Source of the DNA: a virus
IMG/VR virus record: IMGVR_UViG_3300033156_000140
Span: 1-45,336 of that record
Reading direction: 5' to 3' (one strand)
DNA length: 45,336 nucleotides
Made by a program: the position numbers and the translations under genes
Notes under the pieces: generated by a model
The model's database searches: none
Seen by the model: only the letters and a program-made list of their open reading frames with translations
What the model was told of the DNA's origin: nothing
Shown here: positions 31,253 to 38,001 of the stretch, one piece after another
Numbering within the stretch: position 1 is the stretch's first letter
How the letters are laid out: every line of letters begins with the position of its first letter

Positions 31253-33145
31253 ATGAATACTAAAAAATTGGGCCTACTTAGTGACCGGGGACTAGACATG
31301 GACGAGAAGCATCTATTCAGCGAATACAGTACTAGGACGTGGGAAATCACAATCGAGCCCTGGCTGCGTGGCCTCGGCCACACGGTGGCCGTGGACACAG
31401 AAACAACCGGTTTGAATTACTATCGCCTGGAGATGTTGGGCATTTCCTTCTGCGATGGAAAGCGGGCCTGCTACCTCCACCTCCCACATGCCAGTGGACT
31501 GAGAGCCAGGGTCATCGACTTCCTGCGGGAAATGTTCGAGAGTCACTTCAAGGCCCTGGTGATGCACAACGCAAACTTCGACTTGAAGGTGCTCCACAAG
31601 GTGGGCATCAGAAAAGTCCCTCGCAAGCTGTTCGACACCAAGGTGGCGGCCCACCTGTTAGACGAGGAAAGCCCGACCGGACTGAAACACCTTGCCCAGG
31701 TTCACCTTGGGGCCAAGACGACAAGCTACAAGGAAGCCTCGGCAAGCGGGACAGGATCGTACAAGTTTCACGAGTACGCCCTGAACGACGCAATCTACAC
31801 CTGGAAGCTTCACAAGCTGTTCAATCCGCAGTTGTATGCCCAGAAGCTCGACCGGCTGTTTTTCGATATTGAGATGCCATTCCAGTTTGTTCTGATGCAT
31901 CTGCACATCAACGGGGTACAATTCGACCTGGATGAATTGCGGCGGATCGAAACCTGGGTACTGGAGAAGCGGGACCAGGTGCTCATGGAGCTACACGAGC
32001 AGGCCGGTAAGCACTATCACAAGCAGAAGCTCATCGGCGGTGGGGAGGAATTGGTGACGAGCGTCAACTTCAACAGCCCACAGCAGTTGATCCCACTGAT
32101 CGAGTCTGCCATTGGGAAAAAGCTGACTGACCAGACAGAGGGGGGCCAGAAAAGCACATCCAGTACAGTTTTGCAGAAATACAAGGATAGCCCGTTCGTC
32201 CACAACCTCTTGATTTACCGAGTGTTACAGAAGGCGATCAGTGCCTTCATCGAGCCGGTATACGAGTACATCGACTCGGACGGTCGCATCCGAGCAAGCT
32301 TCAACAACTGCGGTTGCGTCACCGGCCGCCTCTCATGCAGCAGCCCGAATCTTCAACAACTACCGAATCCTGACCCGCTCTGCCCGATTGAGTACCGCAA
32401 GTGCATCGTCGCTCCCAAGGGCAAGAAACTGGTGGCGGCGGACTATTCCGGCCAGGAAATGCGTGTGCTTGCCCACATCTCCAATGACCCCACGCTCCTG
32501 CGGGTTTTCCGGGAAGACTTGGACCCCCACCTGATGACGGCCAAGATGCTGTTCAACCTTCCGATTCCGGACGAGTGCCTGAAGACTTCGCATCCCGATT
32601 ACCCGAAGTACAAGGAAACCTACAAGGAAGAACGGCATATCGGCAAGAACGGAATCAACTTCCCCATCATTTATGGGACCACAGCAAGTGGAATCTCCAA
32701 GAACCTGAACATCTCGGAAGCCAAGGCCCAGGAGATGATCGACTCCTTCATGCGGGCGTATCCCGGCGTGGCGAAGGCCATCAAGCGGTGTGCGGCCGAG
32801 GTGAAGAACCGGAAATGGGTAGCGACTGAGCTTGGGCGTCGGCGTCGCCTCGACCCAAGGCTCAGCAAATCCTACCGGCAGGCGTTCAATTTCAAGATTC
32901 AATCGCTGTGCTCAGACATCCTGCGGGCTGCGATGGTCCACGTCCAGCGGTACGCCGACTGCCACCCGGAAATGGACATGAAGATTGTAATGACAGTCCA
33001 TGACGAGATTCTGTTCGAGGTCAAGGAAGAATACGCCGAGCGGGCCGGAAAGGAAGTCTCTGAAATCATGCGGGACGTGGCTGCACTTCGGGTGCCTCTT
33101 GAGGTCAGCTATTCCTGCGGGTACACCTACCTGGAGTGCAAGTAA
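31253..33145 (+). CDS. polA: Family A DNA polymerase with 3'-5' exonuclease
   Basis: 630 residues. The exonuclease domain shows VDTETTGL (Asp48, Glu50), MHNANFDLK and YALNDAIY, so all three Exo motifs are intact. The polymerase domain has motif A VAADYSGQE (Asp397), motif B from Arg461 to Gly475 with Phe at the site equal to E. coli Phe762, and motif C TVHDE (Asp584). There is no 5'-3' exonuclease domain, which is usual for phage enzymes. In motif B the lysine lies five rather than four residues before the phenylalanine. It replicates the phage genome with the helicase and primase on the other operon. A second possible ATG with GGGG ahead is at 31298. Confidence 0.92.
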   Translation: MNTKKLGLLSDRGLDMDEKHLFSEYSTRTWEITIEPWLRGLGHTVAVDTETTGLNYYRLEMLGISFCDGKRACYLHLPHASGLRARVIDFLREMFESHFKALVMHNANFDLKVLHKVGIRKVPRKLFDTKVAAHLLDEESPTGLKHLAQVHLGAKTTSYKEASASGTGSYKFHEYALNDAIYTWKLHKLFNPQLYAQKLDRLFFDIEMPFQFVLMHLHINGVQFDLDELRRIETWVLEKRDQVLMELHEQAGKHYHKQKLIGGGEELVTSVNFNSPQQLIPLIESAIGKKLTDQTEGGQKSTSSTVLQKYKDSPFVHNLLIYRVLQKAISAFIEPVYEYIDSDGRIRASFNNCGCVTGRLSCSSPNLQQLPNPDPLCPIEYRKCIVAPKGKKLVAADYSGQEMRVLAHISNDPTLLRVFREDLDPHLMTAKMLFNLPIPDECLKTSHPDYPKYKETYKEERHIGKNGINFPIIYGTTASGISKNLNISEAKAQEMIDSFMRAYPGVAKAIKRCAAEVKNRKWVATELGRRRRLDPRLSKSYRQAFNFKIQSLCSDILRAAMVHVQRYADCHPEMDMKIVMTVHDEILFEVKEEYAERAGKEVSEIMRDVAALRVPLEVSYSCGYTYLECK

Positions 33146-33627
33146 TGTTGGACTATCATTTCGAATACCGGAAAGACCCCAATGTCCGCCTGGAGAAGAT
33201 GGACGGGATTCTGGGATACTACGACACGGACTACCCCCAACTGGTTTTCCTGAATGAGTCCAGTGACCCCTTGCAACTGGAGGTGACCTACTGGCACGAG
33301 AGCACCCACCGCCGCTGCTTCCTGACCAACTGCCACTGTTTCGCCAAGTCTTCAGGCTTCTGGCAGGAGTATCACGCCATCTGCGGGGAGTGGGAGCACC
33401 TCGTTCGGGCCGATAACCCCCTATTGTGGGACTGCTGGGAGAGGTGGATCAAATCCCTGGGGGAGCAAAGCCTATCCCCTGCACGAGACACCTGGGATGA
33501 TGAGAAAGAGGTGGCGTTCAGAGCAACGAGGCGGTTTCTTCGCAGGCGGGATGTCCGATTCCACTTCGCGAGCAACACAAGCCTCATCCCCCTGATCGAC
33601 CGGACCTTCAACCCACTGGGACATTGA
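33145..33627 (+). CDS. HExxH-motif protein, putative metallopeptidase
   Basis: 160 residues with HESTH at 51-55 in the setting EVTYWHESTHRRCF, the zinc-binding motif of many metallopeptidases, and candidate third ligands Glu75, Glu82 or Glu84 in EYHAICGEWE. Otherwise no known family is recognised. No signal peptide, so it would act in the cytoplasm. It starts on the stop of the polymerase gene (TAATG) and so is translated with it. ImmA/IrrE-like or SprT-like activity is possible; it may remove host regulators or DNA-bound proteins. Activity is not proven by the motif. Confidence 0.6.
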   Translation: MLDYHFEYRKDPNVRLEKMDGILGYYDTDYPQLVFLNESSDPLQLEVTYWHESTHRRCFLTNCHCFAKSSGFWQEYHAICGEWEHLVRADNPLLWDCWERWIKSLGEQSLSPARDTWDDEKEVAFRATRRFLRRRDVRFHFASNTSLIPLIDRTFNPLGH

Positions 33628-33628
33628 C

Positions 33629-33904
33629 ATGGACTACCTGGCCGGACTTTTCGAGCTAGTGGCGAAGGTCGTCGTGGGAAACAAGCGGTGGTGGGGCTAC
33701 CTCCTGCACTTGGTGTCGGGAGCCCTCTGGACCTGGATTGCCTTCCGCAGCCGAGTCTACGGATTGCTAGTCATCACCGTCCCGGCGACTGTAATCAACA
33801 TTCGAAACCTTGTCAAATGGTACAGAGAGGAACGTTATGGTAGAAAAACATCCGATTCGAGCAGCAATCGACGACATCGTGAAGCAGACCCCGCTGAATC
33901 CTAA
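33629..33904 (+). CDS. PnuC-like small membrane protein
   Basis: 91 residues with two membrane segments (about 20-40 and 43-58). The core NKRWWGYLLHLVSGALWTWI followed by YGLLVITVPATVINIRNLVK is similar to part of the PnuC transporter of nicotinamide mononucleotide, but this protein is much shorter than PnuC. Phages often encode such small relatives, perhaps as homo-oligomers in the membrane. The last 68 bases overlap the next gene in another frame. Confidence 0.65.
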   Translation: MDYLAGLFELVAKVVVGNKRWWGYLLHLVSGALWTWIAFRSRVYGLLVITVPATVINIRNLVKWYREERYGRKTSDSSSNRRHREADPAES

Positions 33905-34223
33905 GTCCTTTGCAGGGCAGGTCTTACGAGACGAGGAGGGCAACGAGACGGGCTACAACATCCAGATCATGGCCGGAAACCAGGTCACTCTCCCCGCGGA
34001 CTCCTACGGCGAGTTGACCGGGAACCCTGAGGCCATGTACCAGGTGCTCCACACCCTGGTGGCCGAGCTAGGCGTCATGCTGGTCAAGGTTCTCAAAGCC
34101 CTGGAGCACTGGGAGCAGAAGAACCACCGGATCATTGTCCCGAAGGATGCCCGCCCGCAGCCGAAGCTGAGGCTGGTGAGGAATGATGCTGACGAGACAA
34201 GCAAGACGGAGGGGCAGGCATGA
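33837..34223 (+). CDS. Hypothetical protein
   Basis: 128 residues beginning MVEKHPIRAAIDDIVKQTPL, with a helix YQVLHTLVAELGVMLVKVLK and a basic, disordered C-terminus. GAGAGG precedes the ATG. It overlaps both the PnuC-like gene before it and the cysteine protein after it. No family recognised. Confidence 0.68.
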   Translation: MVEKHPIRAAIDDIVKQTPLNPKSFAGQVLRDEEGNETGYNIQIMAGNQVTLPADSYGELTGNPEAMYQVLHTLVAELGVMLVKVLKALEHWEQKNHRIIVPKDARPQPKLRLVRNDADETSKTEGQA

Positions 34224-34417
34224 AGACACAAATCGACGTGCCGGCAAAGTACCGGAAGCTCATCAGCCGGGCCAAAGAGGGAACAGTGAGCCCCCGCCAG
34301 GCAATCAAGGCCAAGTGCATCGAGTGCTGCGGTTTTGACATCAAGACCGCACAGGATTGTCGGGTCCCCTCGTGCCCGCTATACGAGTACAATCCCTACC
34401 GTAAGGCTAGGAGATAA
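34220..34417 (+). CDS. Small Cys-rich conserved phage protein
   Basis: 65 residues with SPRQAIKAKCIECCGFD, then DCRVPSCPLYEYNPYRK. The pattern A-I-x-A-K-C-x-x-C-C-G ... C-x3-5-C-P-L-x-x-Y-x-P-Y-R is common in small phage proteins and probably binds zinc. Its start overlaps the previous stop by four bases (ATGA). It is the last gene of the polymerase operon. Confidence 0.72.
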   Translation: MKTQIDVPAKYRKLISRAKEGTVSPRQAIKAKCIECCGFDIKTAQDCRVPSCPLYEYNPYRKARR

Positions 34418-34421
34418 AGGT

Positions 34422-34463
34422 GGCTCTCTGGGGGGTTACAGAGGCCGATGGGGTCTGACCCCA
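34422..34463 (+). terminator. Tandem hairpins after the polymerase operon
   Basis: GGC-CTCTG pairs with CAGAG-GCC at 34422-34446 (one bulged T), then TGGGGT-CTG-ACCCCA at 34449-34463. They lie 4 bases after the last gene of the operon and probably stop or slow transcription, though no T run follows. Confidence 0.5.
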
Positions 34464-34520
34464 CCTAGGGTACCCCCGGAAGGGGTTTGCTCGCTCAAAC
34501 CTCCGAGTGGGGGACTTGGG

Positions 34521-34563
34521 GAGATTCTCGGCCAAACTAAGAGATTCTCTAATCGAGATTCTC
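34521..34563. repeat. Three copies of palindromic GAGATTCTC
   Basis: Identical nonamers at 34521-34529, 34541-34549 and 34555-34563, spaced 20 and 14 bases start to start. Each is nearly its own reverse complement, so a dimeric protein could bind. No known operator matches. Confidence 0.7.
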
Positions 34564-34600
34564 GAATCTAACGGGACTTCCCCAACCCCAGGAACCAGGA

Positions 34601-34682
34601 CTTGACAAAATTATAGAGCCTTACTTGACAAAATTACTAATAGGTCATAGTAATTTTATGGCTTACCTCCCTTTTTGTCAAG
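34601..34682. repeat. Direct and inverted CTTGACAAAA repeats
   Basis: CTTGACAAAATTA occurs at 34601 and 34624, and the inverse TTTTTGTCAAG at 34672-34682. A hairpin AAAATTACTA / TAGTAATTTT lies between the second copy and the inverse one. The inverted copy supplies the -35 box of the minus-strand promoter. Confidence 0.7.
34653..34681 (-). promoter_or_regulatory. Minus-strand sigma-70 promoter
   Basis: On the minus strand TTGACA (34681-34676), a 17-bp spacer and TAAAAT (34658-34653) form a strong promoter. Transcription would begin near 34646 and run left into the end of the polymerase operon, where no minus-strand gene is found. The product would be a structured non-coding or antisense RNA. 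Confidence 0.65.
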
Positions 34683-34712
34683 TGCCCCTCACGTAGTGTC
34701 CCCACCCCCAAT

Positions 34713-34739
34713 CGTTACAATCCCTACAATCCTCACAGA
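34713..34739 (+). repeat. 9-bp array, three units
   Basis: CGTTACAAT, CCCTACAAT and CCTCACAGA in phase. The first unit equals the arrays of the left control region 4.4 kb away; the other two are degenerate. Confidence 0.7.
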
Positions 34740-34823
34740 ACCGAGTCGAATTCTGACGCTGCGACTCCCTATAGCAATAACACCAAGTAATAACTAGGCA
34801 CACCCCCCCATTAGTAGCCCCCC

Positions 34824-34915
34824 GATTCGGAAATCGTGAATAGACAGTCGTGGGATTCTGAAACCGCAAGGATAGACGAGTGGGAGGTTCTGGAATGGTA
34901 AATACAGACGAGTGG
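34824..34915. repeat. Imperfect 30-32-bp tandem repeat, three units
   Basis: Units 34824-34853, 34854-34883 and 34884-34915. Each begins GATTC or GAGGTTC, contains a (G/A)ATAGAC or ATACAGAC core and ends with a GTGG. The period is that of about three helical turns, so proteins bound to each unit would lie on one face of the DNA. Confidence 0.7.
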
Positions 34916-35112
34916 GATAGCTTACCCCACCGGACTTCAATTTCCGGATCGGACGCCACCTACGCCCCCGTCAACGATTTATCGGACTAGAATAGGGCAC
35001 GGTTCGGCTCGTTTTCTCGATTTTGCGACAAAATTGTTGTATCGCCCCCGTAAATCGGCTATCACCGAGCATACCCGAATATCGATTTTGCGGCAATCGG
35101 CCTTAGTCTTGG

Positions 35113-35191
35113 CCGTATAACCGTTATAACCGTCACAACACCGGGATAAACCCATGAAACTAGACCATACAACCGTTATAATCGGCATAGA
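35113..35191 (+). repeat. Two 9-bp arrays of three units each
   Basis: 35113-35139 reads CCGTATAAC, CGTTATAAC, CGTCACAAC; 35165-35191 reads CCATACAAC, CGTTATAAT, CGGCATAGA. In both the middle unit is closest to consensus. They are 25 bp apart and lie 250 bp before the DnaA box. Confidence 0.75.
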
Positions 35192-35435
35192 ACCGGGCCA
35201 AAATCAACGCCTACGGCCCATAGAGTATGGTATAGGGCAACGTCCATCCCCTGCGAGTAACGCAGAATGCTGGAAGGATTGGTGGTGACGATACGGTGGA
35301 CGATAGGACGGTGGGCGGTGGGACCTTGTGAACCCTATGAACCTTCGGTGGTGTCTTGTGACCGATCCCGGTGTATTGTGCCCGCGGGAATTGTCTGTTA
35401 TGCTTTCGGCTCGGTTTCTTTTTGCCATAAGCCCT

Positions 35436-35470
35436 TTATCCACAAGCATTTATAAAAATTTTGAAATTTT
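35436..35470 (+). other. DnaA box and AT-rich stretch, candidate origin core
   Basis: TTATCCACA at 35436-35444 is the exact consensus DnaA box. It is followed by a run of A and T at 35448-35470 that would open easily. Two iteron-like arrays lie to the left and a promoter just to the right, all typical for an origin. One box alone is weak, so this remains a candidate. Confidence 0.5.
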
Positions 35471-35472
35471 GC

Positions 35473-35501
35473 TTGACACACGATAGGTTGTGATGTATAC
35501 T
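35473..35501 (+). promoter_or_regulatory. Sigma-70 promoter of the small-gene block
   Basis: TTGACA (35473-35478), 17-bp spacer, TATACT (35496-35501). It starts the long plus-strand unit. Its leader contains ACAACCG, three bases and TGTTGGC (35510-35526), and then GGGTAGG, features repeated after the promoter at 38089. Confidence 0.85.
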
Positions 35502-35546
35502 TTGGGCAGACAACCGAATTGTTGGCGTACCGGAAAGGGTAGGACC

Positions 35547-35612
35547 ATGTCGGAACGTAGTTTTTGGGAATATGTCGGTTTGGCGATTTTGATCTATCTC
35601 GCTATGATGTAA
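35547..35612 (+). CDS. 21-residue membrane peptide
   Basis: First frame after the promoter, with AGGGTAGGA upstream. The peptide begins MSERSFWEYVGLAILIYLAM and is one short charged head followed by a single hydrophobic helix. It could be a leader peptide or a toxin-like or regulatory membrane peptide. Included because the promoter, ribosome binding site and the TAAGGGGG link to the next gene agree. Confidence 0.5.
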   Translation: MSERSFWEYVGLAILIYLAMM

Positions 35613-35624
35613 GGGGGATCGATT

Positions 35625-35813
35625 ATGGACTACCAGTATATCAGTATTGACGGTGGCGATGGTTATTTCTCTCGGCAACCTTGTGACCTTTGCGGATCGA
35701 CGCTAGGTGGTATGCGATACGACGCAACCGCCAGAGAGTCCGCGGATTCAGAAATTGTTGAGCTCGAAATCTGCGTCGACTGTGTGATGGATATAGGGGG
35801 AATAGGGGGATAA
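35625..35813 (+). CDS. Small CxxC protein
   Basis: 62 residues with CDLC at about 20 and CVDC at about 50, acidic in between. One zinc site is likely. The ribosome binding site AAGGGGG overlaps the previous stop. No family recognised. Confidence 0.65.
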   Translation: MDYQYISIDGGDGYFSRQPCDLCGSTLGGMRYDATARESADSEIVELEICVDCVMDIGGIGG

Positions 35814-35816
35814 GTC

Positions 35817-35984
35817 ATGGGCTACTACGAACAGAAATATCGTGAGATTGCACGTAAAATGCATACGTGCAGTCCCGCGGAACGTGACGGATTGAAAGGG
35901 CTCCTGGATTATTATTATGGACGCCTACAAACCGAACGGGTTATGCGAAGGTTGGCACAAAGGTCGGAGACAAGAAATGTCTAG
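35817..35984 (+). CDS. 55-residue hypothetical protein
   Basis: Begins MGYYEQKYREIARKMHTCSP and ends QRSETRNV; helical, with a basic C-terminal half (RLQTERVMRRLAQRSETR). The ATG follows the previous stop by three bases with GGGGGA ahead. Its last eight bases overlap the next gene. No family recognised. Confidence 0.6.
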   Translation: MGYYEQKYREIARKMHTCSPAERDGLKGLLDYYYGRLQTERVMRRLAQRSETRNV

Positions 35985-36105
35985 AATTGAATTAGTGTGT
36001 CGATTGGTTGATGACTATGGGTTTGACGGGGATTTATTGTCTGCCCTGTCAACGCAAACCCTTCAAGCCATTCTTGATGATCTAGAATGTCTTGACGAAG
36101 ATTGA
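35977..36105 (+). CDS. 42-residue hypothetical protein
   Basis: Reads MSRIELVCRLVDDYGFDGDL, then LSALSTQTLQAILDDLECLDED. A small acidic helical peptide. The ATG at 35977 has GGAG nine bases ahead. A longer frame from 35917 would overlap the previous gene by 68 bases and lacks a good ribosome binding site. Confidence 0.55.
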   Translation: MSRIELVCRLVDDYGFDGDLLSALSTQTLQAILDDLECLDED

Positions 36106-36116
36106 AAGGGGACAAC

Positions 36117-36308
36117 ATGGCGTATGAAGGTTATGAAAGCTACGACGTAGCATGGGAACGGGCCGAAAAGCTTGGTGGCGTGGTGGAACAAATATATTTA
36201 CCGGACCATCCGAACGCAGACGTCAGCGGCAACGTATATGTGATTGCGGACAGACCTTTTGACAACGGCCATGCCCGGATTTTGCGACAAGACGGATACT
36301 GGCGTTGA
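36117..36308 (+). CDS. 63-residue hypothetical protein
   Basis: Starts MAYEGYESYDVAWERAEKLG and contains VYVIADRPFDNGHARILRQD. It is preceded by AAGGGGAC. A mixed strand-helix protein without a recognised family. A terminator-like hairpin follows it. Confidence 0.65.
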   Translation: MAYEGYESYDVAWERAEKLGGVVEQIYLPDHPNADVSGNVYVIADRPFDNGHARILRQDGYWR

Positions 36309-36330
36309 CATGGCCGCAATAGTCTGCGAT

Positions 36331-36360
36331 AACGTGCCATGGCGGATCGTGGCACGTTTT
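36331..36360 (+). terminator. Rho-independent terminator or attenuator
   Basis: AACGTGCCA (36331-36339) pairs perfectly with TGGCACGTT (36350-36358) around a ten-base loop, with TTTT at the end of the stem. It lies between the 63-residue gene and the next gene, where it would reduce read-through from the 35473 promoter. Confidence 0.65.
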
Positions 36361-36388
36361 CATGGACTATTATTTTAGGGGTTTCGCA

Positions 36389-36901
36389 ATGCAAACGTGG
36401 TACACCGAGACAATTCGACTAGGGCGAAAAAGGTTCGGGAAAGATTGGCCTTTGTTCGCCGCATTACTGGCCGCGACTAGTCCGCGAAAACAAGTCAAGG
36501 CGAATTTTGACCTTGCTATGCGGATTTATCGTGCCCACAAAAACGGTGAACCTTGGCAAAGGATCAAGGGGATTTCATCTTGTCACCGACGGAATGTTGA
36601 ACGGGCACTATCCGGACAACCGTTATCCGGAAACAAGGTTCGAGCATTTTACGAAAACCTTGTTGGCAATCCGGACGCTGTGACGATCGACGTTTGGGTT
36701 ATGCGGCATTTTGGTATCACCAAGAAAACACTATCCGACAAAGAATATGCGGAATTGTCGGATAAAATTCGGAAAACGGCCAAGAAAAAGGGCTTGACAC
36801 CAGCAGAATATCAAGCCGTAATATGGACTGTTGAACGTAGCAAGGCAGGGTTCAAACCACGTTCGTTTGTTCCGTATCTTGCACAAAGGGAATTATTCTA
36901 G
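36389..36901 (+). CDS. Conserved phage protein, DUF7178-like
   Basis: 170 residues: WPLFAALLAATSPRKQVKAN near the N-terminus, NVERALSGQPLSGNKVRAFY in the middle, then AVTIDVWVMRHFG and TPAEYQAVIWTVER. This order is that of a family widespread in phages of environmental samples, known to me as DUF7178. The helical layout with an Asp-Val-Trp segment is reminiscent of helix-hairpin-helix glycosylases, but this is only a resemblance. AGGGG precedes the ATG at 36389. Confidence 0.7.
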   Translation: MQTWYTETIRLGRKRFGKDWPLFAALLAATSPRKQVKANFDLAMRIYRAHKNGEPWQRIKGISSCHRRNVERALSGQPLSGNKVRAFYENLVGNPDAVTIDVWVMRHFGITKKTLSDKEYAELSDKIRKTAKKKGLTPAEYQAVIWTVERSKAGFKPRSFVPYLAQRELF

Positions 36902-36912
36902 GGGGACAGATA

Positions 36913-37164
36913 ATGAAAACGTATAAGAACGGTGATATGTTTTGGGCCGATGGTACGGGTTATATGTTGGTGCAATCCGAACCCTTGCGATATTGTTTAG
37001 TGCCGATAACCGGGCCGCACAAGGGTAACCGGTGGATCGACGCAATGTTATGCGACAGTATTCAAGGGAAGGTAACGGCCCTAGAAGCCGTTGCCCTTGC
37101 GGGAACCCTTGATATTATTGATAGTGATGGAAAGCATGTTTCCGAGTATCTCAACAACATTTAG
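36913..37164 (+). CDS. Hypothetical protein
   Basis: 83 residues beginning MKTYKNGDMFWADGTGYMLV, beta-rich, with ALEAVALAGTLDIIDSDGKH in the second half. None of its eight leucines uses CTG, unlike genes outside the block. Stop and next ribosome binding site are fused (TAGGGGAA). Confidence 0.65.
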   Translation: MKTYKNGDMFWADGTGYMLVQSEPLRYCLVPITGPHKGNRWIDAMLCDSIQGKVTALEAVALAGTLDIIDSDGKHVSEYLNNI

Positions 37165-37175
37165 GGGAACCGAGA

Positions 37176-37307
37176 ATGAGAACACGAAATGAGATTGTGG
37201 AGTATCTCGCCGACGAATGCGGATACGAAAGGGAATTGTTGTTTGAAATGGCGTATGCCGAATTGTGTCGGTTGGCCATGTCGGAAATGAACGCGGATAC
37301 CGAGTAA
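37176..37307 (+). CDS. 43-residue hypothetical protein
   Basis: A short gene MRTRNEIVEYLADECGYERE, then LLFEMAYAELCRLAMSEMNA and DTE. The ribosome binding site AGGGGAA precedes the ATG, and TAAGGGGAA joins it to the next gene, as with its neighbours. A helical acidic peptide without a recognised function. Confidence 0.58.
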   Translation: MRTRNEIVEYLADECGYERELLFEMAYAELCRLAMSEMNADTE

Positions 37308-37319
37308 GGGGAACAAACC

Positions 37320-37577
37320 ATGTTGTACCGAGTATTGACGGAAAACGTGAACCGGGGAAACATTGACAAGATTGTTGGCCGTTATTTCGACGGGTACACC
37401 GTGATTGAAGCACAAGGCGTTTGGTGCGGGAAACGTGAGAATTCTCTTATCATCGAAATTATTGCCGAAGGTAAAGATCGGCCGAAGGTGTTGGCAATAG
37501 CAAGGGAAATCAATATCGCCAACAAACAAGAATGCTGTTTGGTACAAGAAATCGCATGTCGGTCAACGTTTGTGTAA
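37320..37577 (+). CDS. Hypothetical protein
   Basis: 85 residues, MLYRVLTENVNRGNIDKIVG then YTVIEAQGVWCGKRENSLII. A small alpha/beta protein of unknown function. No leucine CTG codon among five. It has AGGGGAA ahead and TAAGGGGGAA behind. Confidence 0.65.
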   Translation: MLYRVLTENVNRGNIDKIVGRYFDGYTVIEAQGVWCGKRENSLIIEIIAEGKDRPKVLAIAREINIANKQECCLVQEIACRSTFV

Positions 37578-37587
37578 GGGGGAAACG

Positions 37588-37989
37588 ATGAAAACGACGA
37601 TGGAAAAAGTTTTCGCGTGGTGGAAAACGCGACACAAAGCCGACAAGGATCATTTACCGAACGGTGGTTTCGTGCTTCCCGACGGAACGGTGATTGCAGC
37701 ATACGGAAACCATGATGAATTGTGCAAGCCGTTTACGGTGGCGGACGCCATTCGACATGGAGCATTGCGGTTTCATATTTCGACTACAAGGGCCATGGGC
37801 ATTGATTGTCCGGACGTGGTGACGCACAAACAAGCCGTTGCCCTATCGCGATTAGTGAAACAGCATACGGCGTACCTTGCTATCGTGTCCGGACGTGACG
37901 GACAACATGAGATTTACGAACCGCGGACGGGAACGGTGCGATGGGCGGCATTGCGGGCAAAGATTGCGAAGGTAGCACAATTCGAGTAA
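37588..37989 (+). CDS. Hypothetical protein
   Basis: 133 residues, MKTTMEKVFAWWKTRHKADK, GGFVLPDGTVIAAYGNHDEL and an acidic/basic C-terminus. The residues GNHDE recall a phosphoesterase motif, but no other motif of that fold is present. Eight leucines, none CTG. Start from AAGGGGGAA. Confidence 0.65.
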   Translation: MKTTMEKVFAWWKTRHKADKDHLPNGGFVLPDGTVIAAYGNHDELCKPFTVADAIRHGALRFHISTTRAMGIDCPDVVTHKQAVALSRLVKQHTAYLAIVSGRDGQHEIYEPRTGTVRWAALRAKIAKVAQFE

Positions 37990-38001
37990 GGGGAAAACAA
38001 C

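Larger units (their letters stand above)
34418..35546. other. Right non-coding control region, candidate replication origin
   Basis: About 1.1 kb without credible genes. From left to right it holds two hairpins, three GAGATTCTC repeats, TTGACAAAATTA direct repeats, a minus-strand promoter, a three-unit 9-bp array (34713-34739), a 30-32-bp tandem repeat (34824-34915), a repeated TCGATTTTGCG block (35017 and 35082), two more 9-bp arrays (35113-35191), a short stem CTGCG-AGTAA-CGCAG at 35251, a DnaA box beside an AT-rich stretch and a plus-strand promoter. Small frames on the minus strand lack ribosome binding sites and were not called. Confidence 0.75.

Noticed and set aside
34678-35449. Minus-strand frames of 70-93 codons in the right control region
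   Set aside because: No ribosome binding sites, rare starts, and they translate the tandem repeats; no resemblance to any protein.
36794-36824. TTGACA followed by TAATAT inside the 36389 gene
   Set aside because: The spacing is 19 bp and the site is inside a conserved coding region; kept out of the promoter list.
37720-37740. GNHDE in the 37588 product as a phosphoesterase
   Set aside because: The other metal-binding motifs of the calcineurin-like fold are missing.
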